In this document: positions 33,781 through 44,989 of the stretch, in pieces
How positions within the stretch are numbered: position 1 is the stretch's first letter
Layout of the letters: every line of letters starts with the position of its first letter
DNA from: Telopea speciosissima
Taxonomy: Eukaryota; Streptophyta; Magnoliopsida; Proteales; Proteaceae
Direction: 5' to 3'
DNA length: 64,000 nucleotides
Assembly: GCF_018873765.1 (NCBI RefSeq)
Contig: NC_057920.1
Coordinates: 9,809,307-9,873,306 of the forward strand
Program-made: the position numbers and the translations under genes
Notes under the pieces: generated by a model
The model's input: only the letters and a program-made list of their open reading frames with translations
Database searches by the model: none
Told to the model about the DNA's origin: nothing

Positions 33781-35258
33781 TTTTTTTTAATGAAAAAAAA
33801 AAAATGCATTACTTAAAAAGATGGCAAATTAGTACATTGTTCAAGCATACAAGGGATAGATTGTTTCGCAAATACAAGAGCCATTGATTTTACCCATTTT
33901 AAAATCCTATCATCAGTTAAGTTTCGGAACGAGATATCCTTTGACATTTCCGAAATCTGTAAAAAATAAGTTAGAACCTCGTATGGCCAAGGAGATTGGG
34001 ATGGAGTTGGAAGAAGTCCAGGAAATGAGTTGTTAGAATACCAAACTTCTTTCAGCTTCACACTTCTCTTGGTAGCAAAAAATAACCCGTTAATTATCTC
34101 AACCAGCTCGGATTCCAAAACATTAGATTTCTTAATGAAACCTGCACTGACCAAAATGAGTTTGCCATCTATCACAATGCCAAAGGCCCAACCAAGAGAG
34201 TTTAGTTCTGTGGAGTCAACCCCTGTGCATAACAAGACGGGAAAGTCTAAAATAGGTAAACCAGGCATGGAAGAGATAAGCAAATCCCCTCATTAGAGTT
34301 GGTTACAAGAAGGGATAAAAATGGGGATAGGGAAATATGAAGATCTTGCAACCAGATGGTAACCTTTCTTAGCAGCATTAAAGGATTAGGTTGAACAAGC
34401 TTAAAACAAAAATTGTTCCAAATACAGTAGCAAGTAATAATAAACATAGAAAAAAACTAGATAAGAGTGGGTTTATCAAGCCTGCAGGAGAGAAAGGTAG
34501 ACATGCAGAAATGTTCCAAGGAAGGATGGTTGAGAAACTCGGTTCTCAGACCCAGAGGACCAGCTGCCTAGATATGTTTAACCCAATCACAAGAGAGGAA
34601 GATATGCCAGAGGGTTGCATTATAAGTGCCACAGAGAGTACAAGTGGGATCGACCTGAATCCATTTCGAAACAATATCTTTAACTGAAATCCCTGCATTT
34701 AATACACGCCACAAAAACAATTTAAACTTAGGATGCAAGTTAAGTTTCCAAAAGAAATTCCACCAATTGAAAGAAGAAAAATCACGATTAGTGGAGTGAG
34801 AGTTGAGAAATTTAGCCGCTCTTTTAGTATTAAAACGGCCATCTTTGGCAAGGGTGCACCACCACAAATCACAAGCATCCGACAAAGGAATAAGTGAGAT
34901 GGCATGTGCAAAATTAGGGACAACTTGTTTGAGTCAATCACAATCCCAGATGAGGTTATTGGACAAGAATAGACAATATTTTTCAGGGTAAGTTTGATGA
35001 GAGGAATCCAAGCAAATGGTAAACCTAGGATGGACGGGATCCATGGATCAGTCCAAAAGTAGGTATCTTGACCATTGCCTACTCTCCTACGACCTTAAAT
35101 GACCAATGATTTTAGTGATGCTGTTCCAAGTCCAAGATCCCTTTTTTGAAATAGTTTTGGGATAGAAAGGAGAAGTATTTGAAAAGTTATGAGCTTTCAA
35201 AACCCAAGCCCACAAAGCATTGTCATTAATCAAAAGTCTCCATCCCAGCTTCAAGAGA
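33781..35258 (-). mobile_element. 5'-truncated L1-type LINE with target-site duplication
   Basis: Minus-strand remains encode a reverse-transcriptase zinc-binding domain (34885-34568: KFKLFLWRVLNAGI, CTLCG, ATLWHIFLSC). An RNase H-like domain follows (34283-33813: SLGWAFGIVIDGKL, ESELVEIINGLFFA). This is the order found at the 3' end of plant L1 elements. The minus-strand 3' end carries a short A-run (T-run on plus at 33781-33788). AAATAATTTGTGTCTT (33765-33780) and AAATAATTTGTATCTT (35259-35274) are the 16-bp target duplications, one mismatch apart. The endonuclease and reverse transcriptase core are missing, as is usual for incomplete copies. The frames are broken and the element is dead. 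Confidence 0.92.
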
Positions 35259-35289
35259 AAATAATTTGTATCTTATTTACCAAAAAAAA

Positions 35290-35545
35290 AAATGTTTTTC
35301 AGTTTATAATGAATTAGTTAAAGTTTTCACGGAACAATTTTTAAGCTACTTTAACCATTTTTAAGCTTTCATTAAGATGTAATTGGAATACACTCATGAA
35401 ACACGAAACTTGAATAGTAGTTGGGCAATGGTCCCATGAGATGGAGATAAACATTTACAAATTAAAGAGGAAAAGGCTCCACCTAATAGCCTCCATATAA
35501 TGTTGATGATAGGCGACTACGTTCCTATCTTGAAGTCAAAGTAGT
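35290..35545 (-). repeat. Inverted copy of part of the OST48 3' flank
   Basis: Read on the minus strand this resembles 31425-31620. The landmarks CTTGAAGTCAAAGTAGTCC, ATAATGTTGATGA, GGGCAATGGTCCCATGAG and CTCATGAAACACGAAAC all appear as complements of unit A. It directly follows the LINE's right target duplication. Confidence 0.75.
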
Positions 35546-35894
35546 CCCAGTAATAGTGTCTTAAGGGATTTTTATCTCCTCAAATGCAGTGCACTACACT
35601 TGAGAATCCAAGTGTTAAAACACGGGCAATGGTGTCCTTTTATCTTCTCAAGTGTTGGGTGTATGGTTGATAAGAGGATAAAAACAAATGTGACTCTCAG
35701 GCCTTATCTTGTGCTCCAACCGTGGTTCTAGGGGAAATGCCTGCAGCCCGGTTGATGTTTCCACGGACACTCCCATTGCCACTGACTACACGTATGCAGA
35801 GGCCATGCAACCACGCAAAGAATTCTTCCCCGAACATATTGAATTATTTCACCATTTAATTCATGTTTGCCATGACTTTCAGGTTTTTCCCCCT

Positions 35895-36837
35895 TCGGGT
35901 CATTGTAAGTAAGTCATGGATTTCACAAGTTACACAAGCGGTTCTTGATATCAATTCTTCTTATATTAGAGAATCTGACGGTCGTGAAAACTCTTCCAGA
36001 AATTTGAAGGGATAGATAGAAAGATGTCTTCATCTCAATTAATTAATTAGGTCACTGTAAGTAAGCCATGGATTTCTCAAGTTACACGAGTTGTTCTTGA
36101 TATCCATTCTTCTTATATTAGAGAATCTGACGTTCATGAAAACTCTTCTAAAAATTTGAAAGTTGCACGAGCTGTTCTTGATATCCATTCTTCTTATATT
36201 AGAGAATCTGACGTTCGTTGAGAACTCTTCTAGAAATTTGAAGGGATAGAGAGAAAGATGTCTTCATCTCAAGTAATTAATTAATTAATTGGGTCAATTC
36301 AATGTAAGTAAGCCATGGATTTCTCAAGTTACACGAACTGTTCTTGATATCAATTCTTCATATATTAGAGAATCTGATGTTCGTGAAAACTCTTCTAGAA
36401 ATTTGAAGGGATAGAGAGAAAGATGTCTTCATCTCAATTAATTAATTAGGTCACTGTAAGTAAGCCATGGATTTCTCAAGTTACATGAGTTGTTCTTGAT
36501 ATCCATTCTTCTTATATTAGAGAATCTGACGTTCATGAAAACTCTTCTAAAAATTAGAAAGTTGCATGAGCTGTTCTTGATATCCATTCTTCTTATATTA
36601 GAGAATCTGACGTTCGTTGAGAACTCTTCTAAAAATTTGAAGGGATAGAGAGAAAGATGTCTTCATCACAAGTAATTAATTAATTAATTTATTGGGTCAA
36701 TTCAATGTAAGTAAGCCATGGATTTCTCAAGTTACACGAATTGTTCTTGATATCAATTCTTCTTATATTAGAAAATCTGACGTTCGTGAAAACTCTTCTA
36801 GAAATTTGAAGGGATAGAGAGAAAGATGTCTTCATCT
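35895..36837 (+). repeat. Tandem array with ~400-bp higher-order units
   Basis: The phrase GTAAGTAAGCCATGGATTTC (first copy GTAAGTAAGTCATGG) starts at about 35905, 36057, 36303, 36456 and 36706. Intervals alternate between about 150 and about 250 bp, so the higher-order period is near 400 bp. Within it a ~75-bp monomer recurs seven times (TGTTCTTGATATCNATTCTT, TTAGAGAATCTGACGTTCGT, GAAAACTCTTCTAGAAATTT). Units are closed by AAGATGTCTTCATCTCAA and an AATTAATTAATT run. It is non-coding and the copies are very similar, so it is probably recent. Confidence 0.9.
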
Positions 36838-37210
36838 TCCCCGAGCAAAAGAAGAGATATGCATTAACTATGTTGATGAATTGATGATGATGGCTTTCTA
36901 TTATAAGGAGACAAATAAAATTTGTTCTTTATTGTTTCTATATTAGGTTTATCCTTTCATTTTGATTTTTGTTTTCTTTGGATGCCTATGATGATGAATT
37001 GATGATGCGTTTCTATTTTGAGAGTGTTTGAATGACACCGTATATTTAAAACTTGATTTTTTTCTTTAATTGTTGTTTGTCTTGTTCTCAAAAGTTCTTT
37101 AAATTAGAGATATAAAAGGATTTCAAAAAAAATAACTTGAAAATGACATGTTAATGTCTGTCATTGTCCCATGCACGTATTTCATGTATATATATGAAAT
37201 TACAATATGA

Positions 37211-37378
37211 GAGAAAGGTCTCTGTCCGGGAGTGTGGCCTGTGCCAGCACTCCCATGAGTCTATCTCTCTCCTCCCCATTTGAAAAGACACTTCTGCCCC
37301 CCTTGTTTTGATGAGGAGAGAGATAGACACATGGGAGTGCTGGCGTAGGCCACACTCCCGGACAGAAAACTACTTCCC
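37211..37378. mobile_element. Family M1 foldback MITE
   Basis: The two arms are almost perfect inverted copies: CTGTCCGGGAGTGTGGCCT against AGGCCACACTCCCGGACAG. GAGTCTATCTCTCTCCTCC stands against GGAGAGAGATAGACACATGG, with a short centre holding CCCCCTTGTTTTGATG. The target duplication is unclear. This is the best preserved foldback of the family in the window. Confidence 0.85.
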
Positions 37379-37774
37379 TTATCGTCATTGAAAAAAATAT
37401 TTACAATACTAAAAGGGTAAAAAAACATAGCGAAGAACAAAACAGAATGGGATCCACAGTAATCCAACAAATTAAGAAGACTGGATCCAACTCCTCTCCA
37501 CCTCTCCAATAAGGAGAGCCTAATGAGCATCCAACGGCTATGTTAATTGGATTAACACAACCCCTACCACAAATTTGATTACTAACACATGTTAATCAAT
37601 AACAGGGAAAAAAATATCCTGAAAGTCATGGGAAACAAGAATTTAATTGGGGAAAGTGAAACAATTCAATATGTTTTCTCCCACAAGAAAGGGTCGAAAA
37701 GACAAATCCCCCCAATTAATGCATCGTAACCCCCACGACTCTCATGCCACCATGCATGCATGAAGGATTATTAT

Positions 37775-37929
37775 CTTCTCTAATTCCCTATAGCTCGGCA
37801 GTGCGACAATGCTAGTGTAAATGTCCAACACGTGACAGCTCGGACATCCTACGGTCTGAGCTCAACATAGTCAATGAGCTCGAACATCCATACTAGCGTT
37901 GCACTGCCGAGCTATAGGGAATTGGAGAG
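37775..37929. mobile_element. Foldback MITE with ~29-bp inverted ends
   Basis: CTATAGCTCGGCAGTGC faces GCACTGCCGAGCTATAG, extended by CTCTAATTCC against GGAATTGGAGAG. The interior (AACACGTGACAGCTCGGACA) shows further inverted similarity to GAGCTCGAACATCC. It is non-coding. Confidence 0.85.
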
Positions 37930-38024
37930 TTACCCTATTTTTTGTGCAAGGGCCACACGACCAATGGATGACACCCCTAATAGTAACTAGCTAAAGATCG
38001 AGCCCAACTGGTTGACACCCCTAA

Positions 38025-40430
38025 TAGTAACTAGTTGCCTCTCGTCAACATTATATCTATCAGCTCGAGCCAAGACAAGAAGACCTAGCTCCTATCCAGC
38101 CGTGGCGGGAACTGGACGGTCCAATACTCGAAAACCACCCCAAAAACAGGGGGTGGTCATTTCACATGTGGGGCCTAGGTGGGACCCACTTGTGAAATGG
38201 CCACACCACCCCTATTTTTGCTGTCGTTTAGTGGGGCTGAATGCTCCAGCTCCCGCGATGACTAGACAGAATCCTCTTCCAAGACAAGACGTCCTTAATT
38301 CATAAATGTTTATCTCCATCTCATGGGGCCATTGCCCCAACTACCATTCAAGTGTCGTGTTTCATGAGTGCATTACATTTTCAGTGACACCTTAGTGAAA
38401 GCTTAGAAATGGTCTAGTGATAACTTTAACTAATTCATTATGGACTGAAAAAATCTTTTTTATTCATCGTAAGGGAAGATAATATTTAAGAAATAGGAAG
38501 TGGTTCTCTACTCGAGAGGGCAGGTAGCCCACACCAACGCTCACTGTGTCTATCTCTCTCTTTCCTAAAACAAGAGATAAAAATGTTTTTTCACATCAAG
38601 AGGAGAGAGATAGACACATGGGAGCACTGACGTAGGCCATGCTCTCCGAGAGAGTTCTTTTTCTCTTTAAGAAACATACCTCATAGTTTCTCATTCACAA
38701 AAATCATTTTGCATGGAGAAGATAACATATTCTCCAACATAACAAATAAAAAAAACACACAAAAACAAAAGGAGAAAATAAATTCTTTGGAAATAGCTTT
38801 GTTATTTACGTGATCTAATGATTAAGACTCACTTACATAATTGCTAATAAAGAGGGATGGGAAAAACAAAATAGTCTCTTTCAATCTATTTATAATGGCT
38901 ATTAATAATTAAGATTGTCAATCGAAATTTGGTCCCCTTCCCCCTTTTTTCTCCAGATTAGATGAAATATTTATAGTTTTTAAGAGATGGGTGCTTAAAA
39001 GGAAACACGGATGTATTTTTGTTTTTTCTTTGAACTAGATCAAGCATTATTTGATGTCATTATCTGAGGTGTAGAAATAAAAACCTATACATGATGCGGA
39101 AAATACTATAAATTGGAAAGAAAAAACAATCACGCAACAATGATACACGGATATACGTCACGTCTAAGAAGAGAAGAGAACAGTTTCACTAGCAATAGAG
39201 AAAAGTTTACAAGTTTTCTTCCTCACAAAGAATTCTTCGTAACCCTAATAAACCCAGCTACTAATATGTAGATTTCGTTTGGTTAGAAGGGGAATTACAG
39301 AGAAGGAAAGAGAAATTTTCATACTTAAAAGATAAACTTTTGTAATCACTACCCCATGTAACTATATCATTAATTTCAAATCATTCCATATTTAGCTATT
39401 AAATTCCATTTTACTTTGCATCTAAATTCTCTTTGATTTAAAAAGTAACATAAAATTTACATGTAAAATGTATCATTACTAAATATGACAAAATTGAAGT
39501 AATTTATCCAATCACATAGGATAATGATTACAAAAGTTTTTTTTTCAAGTTTGAAAAACTCTTTTCCTATAAAAACCCTAAAACAAGTTAGTCGTATAGG
39601 TTTTTAACGATCCTTTAGAAATAGTCCACAACTAAAACTACGGCATACAAGACATCAACCCTTAACATGAAGGACATGTGTTTTTTTGGGTGGATAGATT
39701 TGTATTAATCAAATATTGAAGGTTATAGTTACCATTAGTGGGACCGTTCAACTCGACAAAGAACTCCGTCACTGAGTCATAAACCGTCTTCGCCTTAAAG
39801 AAAAAGGAAAAAAAAAAAAAAACCCCACCTGTCGAGAAAGAGCAGATTCTATGATCAATAGAAGATTTATCATTAAAAAACTAACAACATCAATTGTATT
39901 GATTATTTATATTATTTTGACTTTTGAGGCCAAATTACGAATGTCTACTCTCTTTCAACCTAAATATTATAGGAGAGAAAGAACGTTAATTGGGCATGTA
40001 CGGTTTACTGCATGTCTTTGTGTCGATATAGAGGCACGTGAAATGGCCGTTGTGGCCTCATGAAAAGACAGAATTTACCAATGATGCAACGGTCATTTCG
40101 TTCATCCCTCCATCAGGGCACAAAGGCAACGCAGATCATCACATCTAGTTAGCATTATCTTTCCCATATTATATACAGATGAATTGTTATGGATAACAGC
40201 TCATGAAACTTGGAGAAATCCATAATTAATTAATTATTAATTAGTAGTAAGATGGTGAGCCATGGTAGGACCGTAGAACTGCCCACTAAGCAAGGGAAGG
40301 TTATCCTTCCTTCTCCCAAAAACAGAAACTAACTCATGGTAACGTGGTAAACAAGAACAGGAAAGAAAAATAACCTGAAAGTCATGGCAAACAAGAATTT
40401 AGTTGGTGAAAGCGAGGGAAGTTTGGATCC
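38025..40430 (+). repeat. Unit B of the local duplication series
   Basis: A diverged, colinear copy of the OST48 3' flank (unit A), from about 38040 to 39850. It continues with 40360-40410, which resembles 37600-37650 (CTGAAAGTCATGG, AAACAAGAATTTA). It carries a family M1 MITE at 38494-38665 that unit A lacks. It also holds a foldback at 38110-38235 with GGGTGGTCATTTCACA and its inverted partner. No gene is present. Confidence 0.75.
38494..38665. mobile_element. Family M1 foldback MITE in unit B
   Basis: The exact 9-bp duplication TTTAAGAAA lies at 38485-38493 and 38666-38674. Arms: GGAAGTGGTTCTCTACTCGA against CGAGAGAGTTCTTTTTC, and TGTGTCTATCTCTCTC against GAGAGAGATAGACACA. Unit A at 31670-31690 shows the unoccupied site (ATATTTAAGAAGGAAACATA). 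Confidence 0.9.
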
Positions 40431-40519
40431 GGATCCTCTACTTCCATCCTACTTCTGTCTCCTCTCATTGTGTCACCTGGCCTGACAATCATCCAATGGT
40501 TAAAATAAGTATTTGCATG

Positions 40520-40925
40520 TAGGAGTGTTAAAACCTAGCCCGAGTTGATGTAATCACTCCAAACTGATAAAATCGGAATCAAATCGACTTTATTTGATCA
40601 GCTTTATGCTAGGGAATTACACATTTGAAATCAAACCGAAATCGACTTAATCTGAAATCGAAGTCGACTTAACTCAATATCAATCCAAAACTCATTAAAA
40701 AATGTATTTTTTCCATAACTTTCCATACATATATAAGTCAAACCGAATCCAAATTGGACAGAAATCAAAACTAATCTGATAACAAAACAATAAAGAAATG
40801 GGTAAAAACCCAAAATCAGATTAAAACCGAGACTTTCCTTATTGTTTTAGTTTCGGATTCACCTTTACCACACTAAAATCGATTCAACGCAAACCAAAAC
40901 CAGCCCGAACCAACCGATTGACAAG
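40520..40925. repeat. Degenerate repeat of AACCGAAATC-type motifs
   Basis: A run rich in AAACCGAAATCGACTTAA-like and AACCGAAT-like words begins and ends in ordinary sequence. Such blocks are usually old hAT-like MITEs in plants. No ends or target duplication could be fixed here. Confidence 0.4.
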
Positions 40926-41560
40926 AGTATTTGCATGCTTCCAAAGGTTTTCAAATGGATTAAACTTGAATAAAATAATTCTCATAATTTTTGATAGAAA
41001 TAATTCTAAGTTGGATCTGAGAGAAGGGGAATCCATATGTTAATGCACTCAAGTTTGTGGTCCCCCAAAACAATAAATCTAAAAAAAAAATTCAAAATTC
41101 AAAGCAATAAATCTATAAAAAAAAAAAAAATTCAAAATATATGCACCTGGTGGAGTCGAACCCACAAAACAAAGGGCCACAGCAGATCCCATTGATCTAA
41201 TGAACAGAAACTGGCCAATTGGGCTACAGGCGTATAGAAGTAAAGTAAATACAAATCAGATCCATAGACGTTTTTTTTTAATTTATTATTATTATTATTA
41301 TTATTATTTTGGATAAAACATAGATGGAAATTAGAAGATTAAATACATAGCACCTTATGGGAGTCAAACCTACAAAACCAAAGCATGAATTCATGACAAT
41401 TGAGCGAGGTACTCTTGTTCGTTTCTGTCTTTTCAAGGGATGTAGTGGTTATTTTGCTCACCCCTGTGTTTGGGCGTAGGAACAGTGTGCACATATAGAA
41501 ACTCACATAATAATATCTCAAAACTCAGAATATCTTTGTCAATCAGACCATATTTTATTT

Positions 41561-41686
41561 TGGGAAAAAGATCTCTACTTGGTGGTGTTTTCTACACCCT
41601 CTCACAAGGCACCGTGAGATGACGTCTCTACCCCTGACCCAGACGCTTGTATAAAGACCATGCAACCAAGTAGAGATCTCTGGCCT
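41561..41686. mobile_element. Short foldback MITE
   Basis: AGATCTCTACTTGGT at the left is an exact inverse of ACCAAGTAGAGATCT at the right, extended by GGGAAAA against TGGCC. TTTTATTTT on the left and TTTTAATTT on the right may be a 9-bp target duplication. The interior has GACGTCTCTACCCCTGACC and is non-coding. Confidence 0.75.
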
Positions 41687-41721
41687 TTTAATTTTTCTTC
41701 ATGACATTCCTTTAACGTAAA

Positions 41722-41860
41722 GTTTCTTCATCTTCCCCATTGTCTATTTGTACTACAAATAGCTTTAAGACCATTTACATTTGAGTGAACCTTCGATTGA
41801 GAGTGCGAAAATTCTTATGTTATAAAGAAGTTTTGACTAAGCAGGGTAATCACACAATTG
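41722..41860 (+). pseudogene. OST48 last-exon and 3' UTR fragment (duplicate)
   Basis: This matches 30350-30488 at about 88% by eye (roughly 16 differences in 137). It covers the end of OST48 exon 13, including the TAG stop context ACAAATAG, and the adjoining 3' untranslated sequence (AAGACCATTTACATT, TTCTTATGTTATAAAG). Upstream exons are absent, so it is a truncated, non-functional copy made by duplication at DNA level. No poly-A tail marks it as processed. It begins unit C of the local duplication series. Confidence 0.9.
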
Positions 41861-41883
41861 TCTCATGCATGGAAATAGTTAAA

Positions 41884-42040
41884 GGGAAAAAGAGCTTTGT
41901 TCAGGAATGTGATCTACACCAACACTCCCATGAGTCTATCTTTCTCCTTTCCATATGAAAAAACACCTTTGCCCCTTGTTTTGATGAGGTGAGAGATACA
42001 CATGGGAGTGCTGGCGTAGACCAGAACAAAAAATTGCTTC
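41884..42040. mobile_element. Family M1 foldback MITE in unit C
   Basis: GGGAAAAAGAGCTTTGTTC faces an inverted ACAAAAAATTGCTTC. The internal arms are CTCCCATGAGTCTATC and ATACACATGGGAGTGCTGGC. A likely 9-bp target duplication is ATAGTTAAA and TTAATTAAA, two mismatches apart. Confidence 0.75.
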
Positions 42041-42134
42041 TTAATTAAAAAAAAAAAAAAAAAATAGGGACTAACTCATTATGGATTAAAAAAGTTTTTT
42101 TTATTCATAGTAGGGGAAGATAATATTTAAGAAA

Positions 42135-42397
42135 CAGGAAGTGGTTCTCTGCCCAAGAGCGTGGCCTATGTTAGTGTTTCCATGTGTCTATTTCTCTCTT
42201 CTTTATGTGAAAAGATGTCTTTATCCCTTGTTTTGGAAGGAGAGATAGACACAAGAAAAAACTGAGGTAGGCAATGGTCGAACAGTGGGAAAGTAGTCAT
42301 TTCAGTTCCCATGTGAGGGATTGAAGGGAAATTGGAGGGTGTCAGAATTGGAGGTGATAATGATCCGGCAATGGTCCCCGACAGAGTTTTTCTTCCC
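42135..42397. mobile_element. Family M1 MITE in unit C, enlarged by a second insertion
   Basis: It lies at the same site as the unit B copy, after TTTAAGAAA (42126-42134), with TTAAGATAC following at 42398. The normal arms are present (GTGGCCTATGTTAG, GGAGAGATAGACACA). An extra block of roughly 90 bp lies between two copies of GGCAATGGTC (42270 and 42367). Its text GAATTGGAGGTGATAA also appears at 58376-58392. Confidence 0.8.
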
Positions 42398-43499
42398 TTA
42401 AGATACATACCCCCTAGTTTCTCTTTGATAGAAATCATTTTTTAAGCATGCTGAGGAAAACAAACTCTACCACATAACATAAAGAAGAAGAAGGAGATAA
42501 CTTTGTCATTTTCGTGATCTTTAAATAAGACTTAAGAGTTGCCTTATTAGTCTCTTTCAATCTATTTTTAAGGCTATTAACAATTAAGATTTTCAACAGA
42601 ACTTTGGTCCCCCACCCCTCTTTTTCTCCGGAGTCCAGACTAGATGGAATATTTTTAGTATATATATAAAAGATGGGTGCTTAAAAGGAAACACTGATGG
42701 ATTTTTGTTATTTTCTTTGGATTAAATTAAACATTAGGGGAAAAGGTTAGGCACATTGCCAAGGTGTTCAACATGTGTTATCCTCTCTTCTCCTCTTTTG
42801 AAAAAGACCCCTTGCCCAAAAATAGAAATCAGAATCAATTGAGACTATTCACATGTCCCATTGCGAATTCCGCATATTTGAAGGCAGGAGGTCAAGGGAC
42901 CGACCCTTCCTTCTCCTTGCCCTGATTCTGTAGAATTAAAAAATATATGCACCTAGTGAGAGTCGAACCCACAATATCAAAGGCCGAAAGCCTTAAACTG
43001 ATCTGTTGATCATAACTACTTTTGTGTTGAGCTATAGGTGCTTCTTATTCATTATTTGAGAAAAAAATAAATTAAAAAGAAATAAAAATACGACCAATTC
43101 GATCAAATTCCGGTTTTTGAAATCATGGATGTAATATTGGAGAACCATATGATTAAAATTGAATTAGTAGGATCTCAAACTAAAATGATTAAACTATGAG
43201 AGAGATTAGGAATCTAATACGGTGTATACAATCATAATAAATACTTTTTTAGACTAAGGAATCCAGATTGCAAAAAAAATTAAAAGATAGCTGATTTACT
43301 TGTAAAAGAAATTTATATGCACGGGAAATACTAACTTTCCCTTATTTCATGTTAGGTTGTTAACAAAAGCAAGTTATATGATGAATCTTATTGTTTATTC
43401 ACTAAATCCAATAATCTAATTATATATGGTAATATGCAATATAATTTTATTTTTATCTTTTTGGGAGCGTGGGAGGTCAAAGCTTGCAATCAATTAATT

Positions 43500-43682
43500 G
43501 TTATTATAAGAGATTGTTGCCTGATCGTGTAGCCTCAGCATGGGAGCCAATAAGAGTAAAAGTAAAGACATCAATATGGATGAGATTTTTTATTTCATGG
43601 GTGTAGGATGGTAATTTTGTACGCTCTTGTCTCTAGGTGCAGGATCGTCTACGTGATCGGGCCGGCATGATTCTTTTTCTTA
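43500..43682. mobile_element. Family M2 foldback MITE
   Basis: CCTGATCGTGTAGC faces CTACGTGATCGGG. The interior shares GATTTTTTATTTCATGGG and CTAGGTGCAGGATC-like text with 10742-10940. TTATAA-type sequence on both sides may be a degraded target duplication. Confidence 0.65.
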
Positions 43683-44469
43683 TAAAATAAAGTTCGGTTT
43701 CTCAATTGCATGCTCTCAAATTCTCTACAAATCTTCGAACGCCCCTTTTCTGCTCTCATTGACCTGTTGTGAGAAATTCTATCCCTCAATACAGGGTTTT
43801 CGATCTCTACGTTTAGAATTAGAGGAAAAGATTCCCAAGACTTTAGAATGGGAATTCTTCCTTTCCACACATTCTCATATAATAAACCGTGGGATTCACA
43901 TTGACAATTCTCTCCTCAGACAAAGTATGGATATCTATTGAACTAATCCATTTCCCAATATTTCATTGATATTATTTTCCATTTTGGCCTTGTGGGTAAA
44001 AACCTCTCCTTTTATGGTTATTGGGCAAAATATCACTGTTAGGCTGTGTGGCCCTACACAACGGGCCAATTAGAACATGAGGGTAAAAATTTTCATTTAA
44101 AAAAAGGACAATATGGTCAATTTTGTATGATCCAGTGTTTCATACGCAACTTGGGAAGGATTTTTTCTCCTCATAATTATTATTTGCTTTTTCAGGTGAA
44201 CCATAATTATCAATTTATTTCGTTTATATGATGTAATCACTAGTGATGATATGTGAACGATGATGTCGGATTCACATCTTATCTTTCACAGTGGAACCTT
44301 CCAACTGCCGTGTTGCAATTGGACACTACTTAATTAGTATCCCCAACTCAACATTTTTCTTCTTCTAGATAGAAGAAGGTCCAATAATATAAAGATAGTC
44401 CCATCAATGATCTTAGCATTATTCTTTAATTATTTTTATTTTGCATAAAAAATTAATGAATAATTTGTC

Positions 44470-44631
44470 GGAAGTGGTTTTCTGTGGAACACGGCCTACG
44501 CAAGCACTCCTTGTATCTATCTCTCTTCTCTCCAAAACAAAAGATAGAGATATCTTTTCATATGGGGTAGAAAGAGGTAAACAAATAGGAGTATTGGTGT
44601 CGGCCACACTCTTGACAGGGTTCTTTTTTCC
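44470..44631. mobile_element. Family M1 foldback MITE
   Basis: GGAAGTGGTTTTCTGTGGAA faces TTGACAGGGTTCTTTTTTCC. Internal arms are ATCTATCTCTCTTCTC and a diverged partner. ATAATTTGT before and ATAATTTTT after are a 9-bp target duplication with one mismatch. Confidence 0.8.
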
Positions 44632-44800
44632 ATAATTTTTTTGAAAAGAAAAAAAAAATTTATATTAATAATGGGAAGGGGTTTTGTGCATGGTCATGCA
44701 TGGTGCACAATCATACACCAATTAAACTCTTGGTTGGAGTGAAAGGTCGTGTACCATACACAATCGTGTGCATATATATCCTTTTGCCTTAAATAATAAT

Positions 44801-44989
44801 ATGAGAGAAAGAACGCCACCCAATCGTGCTAGACATGCCACTCCTATGCTAACATAGGGGTGCATGAAATAACTGAAGCACCCTAGTCATTTAGGGGGTT
44901 CCAAAGGGTGCAGCAGTTATTTCGCACACCCCTTTGTCAGGGCATAAGGGTGGTGTGCGCTGTGCATTTGGGTGGTGTTCTCTTTCCCT
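44801..44989. mobile_element. Mutator-type foldback MITE
   Basis: AGAGAAAGAACGCCACCCA at the left is the near inverse of TGGGTGGTGTTCTCTTTCCC at the right. AATAATAAT and AATAATAGA flank it. The interior has paired GGTGCATGAAATAACTG and CAGTTATTTCGCACACC. Confidence 0.8.

Larger units (their letters stand above)
41861..43045 (+). repeat. Unit C of the local duplication series
   Basis: After the OST48 fragment the copy continues with DNA matching unit A, beginning near 42066 (AACTCATTATGGATTAAAA, GGGGAAGATAATATTTAAG). It runs to about 42885 (AAATCAGAATCAATTGAGAC, resembling 32955). About 1.1 kb of unit A between the OST48 fragment and 42066 is missing. Two M1 MITEs are inserted. A tRNA-like remnant lies at 42956-43040. 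Confidence 0.75.

Noticed and set aside
41146-43040. tRNA-like sequences near 41146-41235 and 42956-43040
   Set aside because: They show box-like words (GAGTCGAACCCACAA) but the arms do not fold into a cloverleaf. They are likely SINE or tRNA remnants, not genes.
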